A stretch of 50,766 bases of DNA from an uncultured beta proteobacterium (GTDB lineage Bacteria; Pseudomonadota; Gammaproteobacteria; Burkholderiales; Burkholderiaceae_C). Both the position numbers and the translations under genes were made by a program. The notes under the pieces were generated by a model. It worked only from the letters and a program-made list of their open reading frames with translations, did not search any database and was not told the DNA's origin. Positions within the stretch are counted from its first letter, which is position 1, and every line of letters starts with the position of its first letter. This document shows positions 34,025 through 41,783 of this stretch, piece by piece. The DNA is taken from assembly GCA_903938815.1 (NCBI GenBank), contig CAJAES010000106.1, forward strand, positions 1-50,766, given 5' to 3'.

Positions 34025-35008
34025 TCAAGCCGCGGCAGCGCGGCGCAATCGGTCGTTCACTCCGTCCCAAGCGGGATCGGCCGGGGGCCGTTCGACCCAG
34101 ATCTGGGCCACACCCGTCGCGTCCAGTTCGCGGAGGACCGCGAAAAGTTCGTGCGCAGCGGCTGCGGCAGCCTCGGGCATTTGCCGCCACACGGCCAGGC
34201 CGGACGACGCAAACGCCTGGCGCGAATATACCGCCACCGCCGCCAGACCCTCGCGCGCGGCCTCTTCCACCGCGCGGGACAGTTCCGTGGGCGTGAACAG
34301 GCGAACCCGGGCAGCCGGCGCGTAATGCGATTCCAGCGTGCCCGATGCCCGGGGGCTCCCGGCGTCGGGATCGCGCAGCGGCTGCCCGAGCGCGGCCTCG
34401 ATGTCGGCCCGGCCCACGCCGCCCGGGCGCAGCAAGGCAGGAGGTTCGCGCGTGCAGTCGACGATGGTGGACTCGATGCCGACCTCGCAGGGGCCGCCGT
34501 CCAGCACGAGGAGGGCGTCGCCGAACTCCTGGCGCACGTGCCCGGCCCGCGTGGGGCTGACACGGCCGAAACGGTTGGCGCTGGGCGCAGCCACACCCGG
34601 CACGCCGAGGGCGGCGGCGCGCGCCAGCAGTGCCTGCGCCACCGGGTGCGAGGGGCAGCGCAGGCCGATGCTGCCCTGACCGCCGGCGGCAGCGGCCCCC
34701 ACGCCGGCACGACGCGGCAGGATCAGCGTGAGTGGGCCTGGCCAGAAGCGCTGCATCAGGCGGCGCGCGGACGGGCCGGGGGCATCCGCGAAGTGCAGCG
34801 CGGCAGCCGCATCGGTCACGTGGACGATCAAGGGGTGGTCGCTGGGCCGACCCTTGGCCGCGAAGATGCCGGCCACGGCGGCATCAACGTCGGCCCTGGC
34901 GCCCAGGCCGTAGACGGTTTCTGTGGGGAATGCGACCAGTGCACCGTCGCGCAGCGCCCGCGCTGCCAGCACGAGCGCGGCGTCGTCGTCACCCGGAAGG
35001 CAGGGCAA
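34025..35008 (-). CDS. L-threonylcarbamoyladenylate synthase, Sua5 type
   Basis: This enzyme makes threonylcarbamoyl-AMP, the substrate for t6A37 in tRNA. The 327-residue product has the YrdC domain with PTETVYGLG (28-36), KGRPSDHPL (52-60), a GSIGLRCPSHP strand and APSANRFGRVSPT, plus a C-terminal Sua5 domain, so it is the long form rather than short TsaC. No ATG fits; TTG at 35008 is chosen because TGAGG (the purK stop region) lies six bases upstream as a ribosome site. Starts further up would overlap purK deeply. It is preceded by purK and followed by the GDSL-like gene. Confidence 0.9.
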   Translation of the reverse strand: MPCLPGDDDAALVLAARALRDGALVAFPTETVYGLGARADVDAAVAGIFAAKGRPSDHPLIVHVTDAAAALHFADAPGPSARRLMQRFWPGPLTLILPRRAGVGAAAAGGQGSIGLRCPSHPVAQALLARAAALGVPGVAAPSANRFGRVSPTRAGHVRQEFGDALLVLDGGPCEVGIESTIVDCTREPPALLRPGGVGRADIEAALGQPLRDPDAGSPRASGTLESHYAPAARVRLFTPTELSRAVEEAAREGLAAVAVYSRQAFASSGLAVWRQMPEAAAAAAHELFAVLRELDATGVAQIWVERPPADPAWDGVNDRLRRAAAA

Positions 35009-35016
35009 GAGGCGCC

Positions 35017-36207
35017 TCAGAAGGCCGGCAGGCCGAGCAGGGCGCAGGCCTGCAACGCCACGGCGCGTGCCGTGGCGGCATCGGCGGCCGTGAGGGTGAG
35101 GTGGCCCATCTTGCGACCGGGCCGTGCATCGGTCTTGCCGTAGAGGTGCAGGTGCGCGCCCGGCAGGGCCAGGATGTCCGCCCAGGGCGGCGTGCGCGCC
35201 GGGGCGGCCGGGCCGTCGGGGAACCACAGGTCGCCGAGCAGGTTCAGCATGACGGCCGGCGAATGCAGCCGCGGCGCCACCAGCGGCAGGCCGGCGAGCG
35301 TGCGCACCTGAAGGTCGAACTGGGAGACATCGCAGGCGTCCAGGCTGTAGTGGCCCGAGTTGTGCGGGCGCGGGGCCATCTCGTTGGCCACCAGCGTGCC
35401 GTCGGCCAGGGCGAAGAATTCGACGCAGAGCACGCCCACGTAGCCGAGCTCGGCGGCCAGCCGCTGCGCGCACGCAACGGCCTGCGCGCCCAGTTCGGCC
35501 GGGACATCGGGGGCAGGCACCTGGGTGACGGCCAGGATGCCGTCGCGGTGCAGGTTCTGCTGGACGGGCAGGTGGACGCAGGCGCCATCGTGGCCGCGGG
35601 CCACGATGACGCTGAGCTCCACCCGCAGCGCCAGCCGCTTCTCGAGCACGCACGGCGCCTGCTTCAGCGAAGCCCACGCGGCGGGCAGTTCGGCCGGCGA
35701 GGGAACGGTCGCCTGGCCCTTGCCGTCGTAGCCGAGCGTGGACGTCTTCAGGAGGGCCGGAAACATCGAGCCGGGCACCACCGAAAGATCGGCCGGCCCC
35801 TCGATGAGCGCGAACGGCGCGCAGGGCACGCCCGCGCGCTGGAAGAAAGCCTTCTCGCGCGCCCGGTGCTGGCACACCGCCACGGCCTCGGCGGCCGGCG
35901 CCACCGGCACGTGGGCGGCCAGCGTCTGAAGCGCATCCGCGGGGACGTTCTCGAATTCGGTCGTGACGGCCGCGCAGAGCGCACTCAGTTCGGCCAGCGC
36001 GGCTGGGTCTCTGTACGGCGCGCGCACGTGGTGGTGCGCCACGAGGCCAGCGGGGCTGTGCGCATCGGGTTCGAGCACCGCGGTGGCGTAGCCGGCCTGC
36101 TGCGCGGCATGCACGAACATGCGGCCCAGCTGGCCACCACCCAGCACCCCGAGCGTGGGCGTGCGGCCGAGTGCGTCGGGCGTGCCGGGCAGGACGGTGA
36201 GATTCAT
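35017..36207 (-). CDS. purK: N5-carboxyaminoimidazole ribonucleotide synthase
   Basis: PurK carboxylates AIR with ATP and bicarbonate to N5-CAIR for PurE. The 396-residue ATP-grasp protein has LGVLGGGQLGRMF near the N terminus, TLGYDGKGQ, LEKRLALRVELSVIVARG, and VEFFALADGTLVANEMAPRPHNSGHYS, which carries the metal-binding residues. The ATG at 36207 overlaps the purE stop by four bases (36204-36207). The neighbouring gene order purE-purK-Sua5 is typical of Burkholderiales. Confidence 0.97.
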   Translation of the reverse strand: MNLTVLPGTPDALGRTPTLGVLGGGQLGRMFVHAAQQAGYATAVLEPDAHSPAGLVAHHHVRAPYRDPAALAELSALCAAVTTEFENVPADALQTLAAHVPVAPAAEAVAVCQHRAREKAFFQRAGVPCAPFALIEGPADLSVVPGSMFPALLKTSTLGYDGKGQATVPSPAELPAAWASLKQAPCVLEKRLALRVELSVIVARGHDGACVHLPVQQNLHRDGILAVTQVPAPDVPAELGAQAVACAQRLAAELGYVGVLCVEFFALADGTLVANEMAPRPHNSGHYSLDACDVSQFDLQVRTLAGLPLVAPRLHSPAVMLNLLGDLWFPDGPAAPARTPPWADILALPGAHLHLYGKTDARPGRKMGHLTLTAADAATARAVALQACALLGLPAF

Positions 36208-36698
36208 GTCAGGTCCCCGGTCATGCCGCGCGCGACCTCGGTCTGCTGCTGGCGGTAGGCCAGGAGCTTGTCGTGCAGGCCGGGAACCTCGCGCGCGAGC
36301 ATCGCCACCGCGAACAGGGCTGCATTCGCGGCGCCGGCGGTACCGATGGCAAAGGTGGCCACCGGGATGCCCTTGGGCATCTGGACGATGGAATGCAGGG
36401 AGTCCACGCCCTGCAGGTGCTTGCTGGGAACGGGGACGCCGAGCACCGGGACCGTGGTCTTGGCCGCCAGCATGCCCGGCAGGTGCGCCGCACCGCCCGC
36501 GCCCGCGATGATGGCGCGCACGCCGCGGTCGTAGGCGGATTCCGCGAAGCGGAACATGTCGTCCGGCATCCGGTGCGCCGAGATCACCTGCGCGCTGTAG
36601 CTCACGCCGAAGAGATCGAGTATCTCGGCGGCCGGTTTCAGGGTCGGCCAGTCGCTGGACGAACCCATCACGATGAAGACTTGCACGTCGGTTTTCAT
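36204..36698 (-). CDS. purE: N5-CAIR mutase, PurE catalytic subunit
   Basis: PurE moves the carboxyl group of N5-CAIR to make CAIR. The 164-residue class I protein has GSSSDWPTL (12-20), SAHRMPD, AGAGGAAHLPGMLAAKTTVPVLGVP and the GIPVATFAIG stretch. It overlaps purK by four bases and starts 19 bases after the TPR gene inserted between it and purC. Confidence 0.97.
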   Translation of the reverse strand: MKTDVQVFIVMGSSSDWPTLKPAAEILDLFGVSYSAQVISAHRMPDDMFRFAESAYDRGVRAIIAGAGGAAHLPGMLAAKTTVPVLGVPVPSKHLQGVDSLHSIVQMPKGIPVATFAIGTAGAANAALFAVAMLAREVPGLHDKLLAYRQQQTEVARGMTGDLT

Positions 36699-36717
36699 GT
36701 TCTCGGGGGATGACGGA

Positions 36718-37812
36718 TCAGGCGGTCAGGACATCGCGATAGGACGAAAGCATCGACTGCAGCAACTCCATCTGCCGGTGGTTGGCGGCCCGCAGCGTGC
36801 TCACCGTCTCCAGGATCCCGGCTGCACGCTGTGCCTGCCCGAGTTCCGTGAGGATGGTGGCCGAAATGGCCAGCGCGACCGCATGGTCGTCGCTGTGGGC
36901 CGCCTCGAAGCCGTCGTCCAGCACCTGCGCCACGAGCGCCAGGGCCGCATCGGGACGCCGGAGGCAATGATGACACAGGGCCATGTCGGCCCGGGCCGAG
37001 GCCAGCAGGCGGCGGTCGCCGCGGGCCAGGCCCTCGAGGCAGGGCTCGTAGGCCTGCAGCGCACGCTCGAAGTCACCGTCGAGGAGCAGCAGGCGGGCGC
37101 GGGACAGCGCGTAGGGGTACAGGCCGCCCAGCGCACCCACCAGGGACTCGAAGGACTCCGCCGAGCTGAGCTCCTGCAGGCGGAAGCGGTCGCCGCGCCA
37201 GGCCGACCGCTCGACGAACTCCTGCCAGCGGAAGTTGGAGAGCAGCTGCGTCGAGCGGTTGTGCATGATCGCGCCCAGCACCAGGCGGTCCCCGATCGCC
37301 TCGGCCAGCCGCCGCGTGACGGCATAGCGGGCGGTGGCCGGCGCCAGGTGGCCGGCCGTCATCTCCATGTCGGCCAGGGTGAGCTGTGCCCGGATCACGG
37401 CGTCCTGGGGGGCGTTCTTCCAGTGGGCCGCCAGGTAGGCGAGGTCGTCCTGGCAGCCGTCGATGCGGAAGGCGTTGAACCGGACGTGCAGCAGCCAGGC
37501 CGCGAACCGCATCGACAGGGGCGTGAGGCCGAAGGACCGGCTGAGCTCGAAGCCGCGCCGAAGGCGGTCGAGCGCGCCATTGGTGTCGCAGGCGAAGTAC
37601 GCACACAGGCCGTCGAGCAGGAAGGCGAGCACCGAGGATTGCAGGTCGATGCCGGGCTCGCGTCGGCCGCGCAGGGTCTCCGCGATGCCGCGGGCTTCCT
37701 CGAGTTCGCCGGCGCGCGCCAGGTAGCAGCCCAGTTCGATGCGGGCGGCGGTCTGGGAGGGCTCGTCGTTCGGGGCACTGGCCAGCGCCCGCAGATCGTC
37801 GAGCCTGCTCAT
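36718..37812 (-). CDS. TPR-like helical protein of unknown function within the purine operon
   Basis: I do not recognise a named family. The 364-residue product is all-helical with degenerate tetratricopeptide units spaced by 34-40 residues, for example IELGCYLARAGELEEARGIA, VIRAQLTLADMEMTAGHLAPA, LSRARLLLLDGDFERALQAYE and SARADMALCHHCLRRPDAALALV. It has no signal peptide or membrane segment, so it is cytoplasmic. It starts eight bases after the purC stop and ends 19 bases before purE, so it should be transcribed with the pathway. It resembles the helical part of MalT-like or guanylate-binding scaffolds only generally. Confidence 0.75.
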   Translation of the reverse strand: MSRLDDLRALASAPNDEPSQTAARIELGCYLARAGELEEARGIAETLRGRREPGIDLQSSVLAFLLDGLCAYFACDTNGALDRLRRGFELSRSFGLTPLSMRFAAWLLHVRFNAFRIDGCQDDLAYLAAHWKNAPQDAVIRAQLTLADMEMTAGHLAPATARYAVTRRLAEAIGDRLVLGAIMHNRSTQLLSNFRWQEFVERSAWRGDRFRLQELSSAESFESLVGALGGLYPYALSRARLLLLDGDFERALQAYEPCLEGLARGDRRLLASARADMALCHHCLRRPDAALALVAQVLDDGFEAAHSDDHAVALAISATILTELGQAQRAAGILETVSTLRAANHRQMELLQSMLSSYRDVLTA

Positions 37813-37819
37813 CGGCAGT

Positions 37820-38713
37820 TCAGCTCGCCAGCCGCGCGAAGATCTCCCGGTACTGCGAAATCACCGTGGAGCAGATGGCCGGCGAGAGCGGCGGCGGCGG
37901 GTAGCGCTTGTTCCAGGGTGCGCCGTCGACTTGCTGGGACTCGAGCCAGTCGCGGATGGCCTGCTTGTCGTAGCTGGACTTGAAGTTGCCGGCAGCCACG
38001 CCGGAGGCTTCCCAGAAGCGCGAGGAATCGGGCGTCAGCGCCTCGTCCATCAGGGTCAGCTGGCCGTCCGGGGTGAGGCCGAACTCGAACTTGGTGTCGG
38101 CGATGACGATGCCACGGGTGAGCGCGTAGGCGGCCGCGGCCTCGTACAGGCGGATGGAAACATCGCGGACCTGGGCGGCGCGCGGCGCGCCGATCAGACG
38201 CTCGGTCGTGGCGAAGTCGATGTTCTCGTCGTGCTCGCCGGCGTCGGCCTTGGTGGCAGGCGTGAAGATGGGGGCGGGCAGGCGGCTGCCCAGTTGCAGG
38301 CCGGGTGGCAACTGGACCCCGCAGACGGTGCCGCTGGCCTGGTATTCCTTCCAGCCGGAGCCGGCGAGGTAGCCTCGCACCACGGCCTCGATGGGAATGG
38401 GCTGCAGCCGCTTGACGAGCATGGACCGGCCACGCACCTGGTCGACCTCGTCGGGCCGCACGACGCTGACGGGGTCATCGCCGGTGAGGTGGTTCGGGCA
38501 CACTGCGGCGAGCTGCCGGAACCAGAACAGCGCCATCTGCGTGAGGATCTCGCCCTTGCCCGGAATGGGCTCGCTCATGACGACATCGAATGCCGAGATG
38601 CGGTCGGTCGCGATCATGAGGATGCGGTCTTCGCCGACCTCGTAGTTGTCGCGCACCTTGCCGCGGTGCATGAGCGGCAGGGAGCGGAGCTTGGATTCGA
38701 GCAGCGTGGTCAT
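37820..38713 (-). CDS. purC: Phosphoribosylaminoimidazolesuccinocarboxamide synthase
   Basis: PurC adds aspartate to CAIR, giving SAICAR. The 297-residue enzyme has RGKVRDNYEVG, the ATP site MIATDRISAFDVVM, ECVVRGYLAGSGWKEY-like AVVRGYLAGSGWKEY, and the DTKFEFGL and LMDEALTPDSSRFW motifs. It is the long form common in Burkholderiales. ATG at 38713 is chosen; the open frame upstream includes the fba terminator. It opens the purC-TPR-purE-purK-Sua5 run. Confidence 0.97.
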   Translation of the reverse strand: MTTLLESKLRSLPLMHRGKVRDNYEVGEDRILMIATDRISAFDVVMSEPIPGKGEILTQMALFWFRQLAAVCPNHLTGDDPVSVVRPDEVDQVRGRSMLVKRLQPIPIEAVVRGYLAGSGWKEYQASGTVCGVQLPPGLQLGSRLPAPIFTPATKADAGEHDENIDFATTERLIGAPRAAQVRDVSIRLYEAAAAYALTRGIVIADTKFEFGLTPDGQLTLMDEALTPDSSRFWEASGVAAGNFKSSYDKQAIRDWLESQQVDGAPWNKRYPPPPLSPAICSTVISQYREIFARLAS

Positions 38714-38759
38714 GGCGTGATCCGGGCCCGTTGAAGGCGTCTGGGCGCCAGTGTGGCGC

Positions 38760-38792
38760 AGAACAAAAGGAAAGGGCCGCAAGGGCGGCCCG
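38760..38792 (-). terminator. Rho-independent terminator of fba
   Basis: On the minus strand a perfect seven-base-pair stem joins gggccgc (38775-38781 on plus) and gcggccc (38786-38792) across a four-base loop, followed by a pyrimidine-rich run of mostly T (38774 down to 38760). It sits 30 bases past the fba stop and ahead of purC, so purC likely has its own promoter in the remaining 46 bases or relies on read-through. Confidence 0.75.
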
Positions 38793-38821
38793 TTCATCGG
38801 CTGACGGAATGATGCCTCAGC

Positions 38822-39889
38822 TCAGCCCGCGACCACCATGGCGAGCTCGCCGCGCGCATAACGCTGGGCCACCGCCGTCAGGCCCATGGGCTTGATCTTG
38901 CCCGCCTGGCCTTCGCACCCGAACTCGACGTAGCGCTGGCGGCAGATCTGCTTGGCGGCCTCGCGGGCCGGCTTCAGGTAGTCGCGCGGGTCGAACTTGT
39001 CGGGGTTCTCCGCCATGTACTTGCGCACCGCGGCCGTCATCGCCAGCCGGATGTCGGTGTCGATGTTGATCTTGCGCACGCCGTGCTTGATGGCTTCCTG
39101 GATCTCCTCGACCGGCACGCCGTAGGTTTCCTTCATGGCGCCGCCGTACTGGCGGATGATGGCCAGGAGATCCTGCGGCACGCTGGACGATCCGTGCATC
39201 ACGAGGTGCGTGTTCGGGATGCGGCGGTGGATTTCCTTGATGCGGTCGATCGCGAGGATGTCGCCCGTGGGCTTGCGCGTGAACTTGTAGGCGCCGTGGC
39301 TGGTGCCGATGGCGATGGCCAGCGCGTCGAGTTGCGTCCGGCGCACGAAGTCGGCGGCCTGCTCGGGGTCGGTCAGCAGCTGCTCGCGCGTCATGGTGGA
39401 TTCGGTGCCGTGGCCGTCCTCCTTGTCGCCGCGCATCGTCTCCAGCGAGCCCAGGCAGCCGAGTTCGCCCTCGACGGTGACGCCCAGCGTGTGGGCCATG
39501 TCGACGACCTTGCGGGTGACGTCGACGTTGTAGTCGTAGCTGGCGATGGTCTTGCCGTCGGCCTCGAGGCTGCCATCCATCATGACCGAGCTGAAACCGA
39601 GGCCGATCGCGCCCTGGCACACGGCCGGGCTCTGGCCGTGGTCCTGGTGCATCACGAGCGGGATATCGGGCCACTGCTCGAGCGCCGCCTGGATCAGGTG
39701 CTTGATGAAGGGCTCGCCGGCGTACTTGCGGGCACCGGCGCTGGCCTGCAGGATGACGGGCGCACCGACTTCGGCCGCTGCAGTCATGACCGCCTGCACC
39801 TGCTCGAGGTTGTTGACGTTGTAGGCCGGGATCCCGTAGCCGTTCTCGGCGGCGTGGTCCAGCAACTGGCGCATGGAAACGAGGGGCAT
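38822..39889 (-). CDS. fba: Class II fructose-bisphosphate aldolase (Calvin cycle subtype)
   Basis: The enzyme splits fructose 1,6-bisphosphate, working in glycolysis and gluconeogenesis. The 355-residue protein has AYNVNNLEQVQA near the N terminus, MHQDHGQS with zinc-binding histidine, SVMMDGSLEADGKT, ELGCLGS and GTSHGAYKF. The length and wording fit the fructose-1,6-bisphosphate aldolase class II, Calvin cycle subtype (CbbA-like), which is common here without a Calvin cycle. ATG at 39889 follows an AGGAG site. It is separated from the downstream purine operon by a terminator. Confidence 0.96.
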   Translation of the reverse strand: MPLVSMRQLLDHAAENGYGIPAYNVNNLEQVQAVMTAAAEVGAPVILQASAGARKYAGEPFIKHLIQAALEQWPDIPLVMHQDHGQSPAVCQGAIGLGFSSVMMDGSLEADGKTIASYDYNVDVTRKVVDMAHTLGVTVEGELGCLGSLETMRGDKEDGHGTESTMTREQLLTDPEQAADFVRRTQLDALAIAIGTSHGAYKFTRKPTGDILAIDRIKEIHRRIPNTHLVMHGSSSVPQDLLAIIRQYGGAMKETYGVPVEEIQEAIKHGVRKINIDTDIRLAMTAAVRKYMAENPDKFDPRDYLKPAREAAKQICRQRYVEFGCEGQAGKIKPMGLTAVAQRYARGELAMVVAG

Positions 39890-40074
39890 GTCGATCTCCT
39901 GTGGGTATTCCGGGGCCGCTGTAATCGGGCCGTAACTGCGACGAATTCTAGCGACGCGGGGTGGCGGCGCGCTGATCTGACGCCGGTTCCACCCTCTTTT
40001 CGCGCTCAGGTTCACAGCCCGTCGGGCCGACACTGCGCGAACCGCAGCCTTTCGTCCGCTGCGCGGAGCCCGCC

Positions 40075-41079
40075 ATGACCCGCAACACCCTCGCGTCGGC
40101 CACGACGTGGATCACCGGGGCCGCCGTCCGCCACGGTGATGACCTGCTCGCGCACGTGATGCAGCGGCAGGCCATCAGCCGCCGTCGCGCCCGCAAGCTG
40201 CTCGCCTCGCTGGTCGACAGCCAATGGCTGAGCGCCAGCGGTACACCCCGAAAGCCCGTCTACCGGCCGGGCCAGATGCGCCAGATCGTGCAGCACTATG
40301 CCCTGCAGGGACTGCAGGAGGACCTGCCCTGGTCCCGTGACTTCGCGCCCCTGCTGGACCTGAGCCCGAACGTGGCGCGCCTGGCGCAGCATGCCTTCAC
40401 GGAGCTCTTGAACAACGCCATCGACCACAGCGGCGGCAGTGGCGTCACGGTCTCGGTGCGCCAGACCGGCTTGCACCTGCAGATGCTGGTGTCGGATGAC
40501 GGCTGCGGCGTGTTCGAGAAGATCGAGCAGGCCTGGCACATCGGCGACCCTCAGCTCGCGATGCTGGAGCTCGGCAAGGGCAAGCTCACGACGCAGCCCG
40601 AACGCCACTGCGGCCACGGCCTGTTCTTCGTGGCGCGCTCTGCCGACATCTTCGACCTGCACGCCAACCGGCAGGCGTTCCAGAGGCGGCCGGGGCGCAG
40701 CGGCTGGTCCAGCCTGAGACCGATGGCGCGCCAGGGCACGTCGGTCTTCCTGGCCATGGCGCTGGACACGACGCGCACGCTCGACGAGGTCCTGCGGTCG
40801 CAGGCGGAGCAGGGTTACGGGTTCGAGCACACCGAAGTGCCGCTGCGCCTGTTGACGGGGCCGCAGATCGGTCTGGAGTCGCGCGCGCAAGCACGTCGGG
40901 TCACGGCCCGCCTGGACCAGTTCCGCCGCGCACGACTCGACTTCAGCGGCATCGAGGACATCGGCCCGGCTTTCGCCGATGAGCTCTTCCGCGTCTACGC
41001 CCGCACCCACCCGCAAGTGGATCTGCGCGCTGATGGCATGGCGCCCCGCGTGGCGGCCATGGTCGCTGCCGTGCGTTGA
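40075..41079 (+). CDS. Winged-helix/GHKL ATPase/STAS-like (DUF4325) regulator
   Basis: The 334-residue product joins three parts. Residues 20-65 form a winged helix-like segment (ISRRRARKLLASLVDSQWL). Residues 90-230 are a GHKL ATP-binding domain of anti-sigma factor type: N-box TELLNNAIDH (109-118), G1 DDGCGVF (141-147), G2 CGHGLFFVARSA (179-190), then GTSVFLAM. Residues 255-334 fit the STAS-like DUF4325 (RARLDFSGIEDIGPAFADELFRVY). There is no phospho-accepting H-box, so it is not a classical histidine kinase. It may regulate a partner by phosphorylation of, or binding to, an antagonist domain as in anti-sigma systems. It faces the HK/RR pair convergently with a 75-base gap. Confidence 0.82.
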   Translation: MTRNTLASATTWITGAAVRHGDDLLAHVMQRQAISRRRARKLLASLVDSQWLSASGTPRKPVYRPGQMRQIVQHYALQGLQEDLPWSRDFAPLLDLSPNVARLAQHAFTELLNNAIDHSGGSGVTVSVRQTGLHLQMLVSDDGCGVFEKIEQAWHIGDPQLAMLELGKGKLTTQPERHCGHGLFFVARSADIFDLHANRQAFQRRPGRSGWSSLRPMARQGTSVFLAMALDTTRTLDEVLRSQAEQGYGFEHTEVPLRLLTGPQIGLESRAQARRVTARLDQFRRARLDFSGIEDIGPAFADELFRVYARTHPQVDLRADGMAPRVAAMVAAVR

Positions 41080-41154
41080 TGGCGGCGCCACCTGGGTCCG
41101 CCGAGATCGGTCGAACTCCGCGCGCGCGGCGGTCGGCAGGAGCCGCCACGCGCC

Positions 41155-41781
41155 TCAAGGTAGCCAGAGTTCGAAGCGCGCCCCGCGTTGTGGCCGGTTC
41201 GCCAGCGTGATCCGCCCCTCGCGCTCGCCATGCCGGTGGGCGCGGGCCACGGCGCGGCACAGCTCGGTGCCCAGTCCGGTCGACCCTTCGGCACCCCGGT
41301 CGGCCGCGGCGACGCCGGCGCCCAACCCAGGGCCGTCGTCTTCGATCGAGATGACCAGCCAGCCGTCGACCTCGGCGGCGTCGATCACCACCGCCTCGCG
41401 TGCGAAGCGCAGCGCGTTGTGCAGCGCTGCGTCGATCGCCAGGCGCACCAGTCGGTGGTCGAAATGCCAGAAGACGGGCGCCGCGGCGCAAGGGCCGCAG
41501 CCCAAGCGGACGCCGGAGCCCGGCTCGGGCTCGATATGCCGGACGAGGCCGGCCAGGAATTCGAGCGGCGACTCGTCTGACAACTGCGGGCGCAACTCTT
41601 CGGACACGCGGTACACCGTCAAGAAGGCGACGAAGTTCCGGCGCAGCCGAGCGCAGCGGCGCCGCGCGGCGCGCGCCTTCGCCGGGCTGGGGTTCGTCTC
41701 GAGAGCGCCGAGTTCGCCCTCGAGGGCGCCCAACGCGTTCTTGACGTCGTGGATCGCGAGCGCCACGAGCTGCGGGCTCAT
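41155..41781 (-). CDS. Short soluble sensor histidine kinase
   Basis: The 208-residue product is a minimal histidine kinase. The H-box is AIHDVKN with candidate phospho-His11; the HATPase part shows N-box AALHNALRFA (Asn122), G1 DDGPGLG (148-154) and G2 STGLGTELCRAVARAH (167-182). There is no sensing or membrane domain, so input must come from partner proteins. ATG at 41781 is two bases past the REC-TPR stop, giving an operon with the response regulator upstream. The longer open frame from 41958 lies inside that gene and is not used. Confidence 0.85.
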   Translation of the reverse strand: MSPQLVALAIHDVKNALGALEGELGALETNPSPAKARAARRRCARLRRNFVAFLTVYRVSEELRPQLSDESPLEFLAGLVRHIEPEPGSGVRLGCGPCAAAPVFWHFDHRLVRLAIDAALHNALRFAREAVVIDAAEVDGWLVISIEDDGPGLGAGVAAADRGAEGSTGLGTELCRAVARAHRHGEREGRITLANRPQRGARFELWLP

Positions 41782-41783
41782 GG

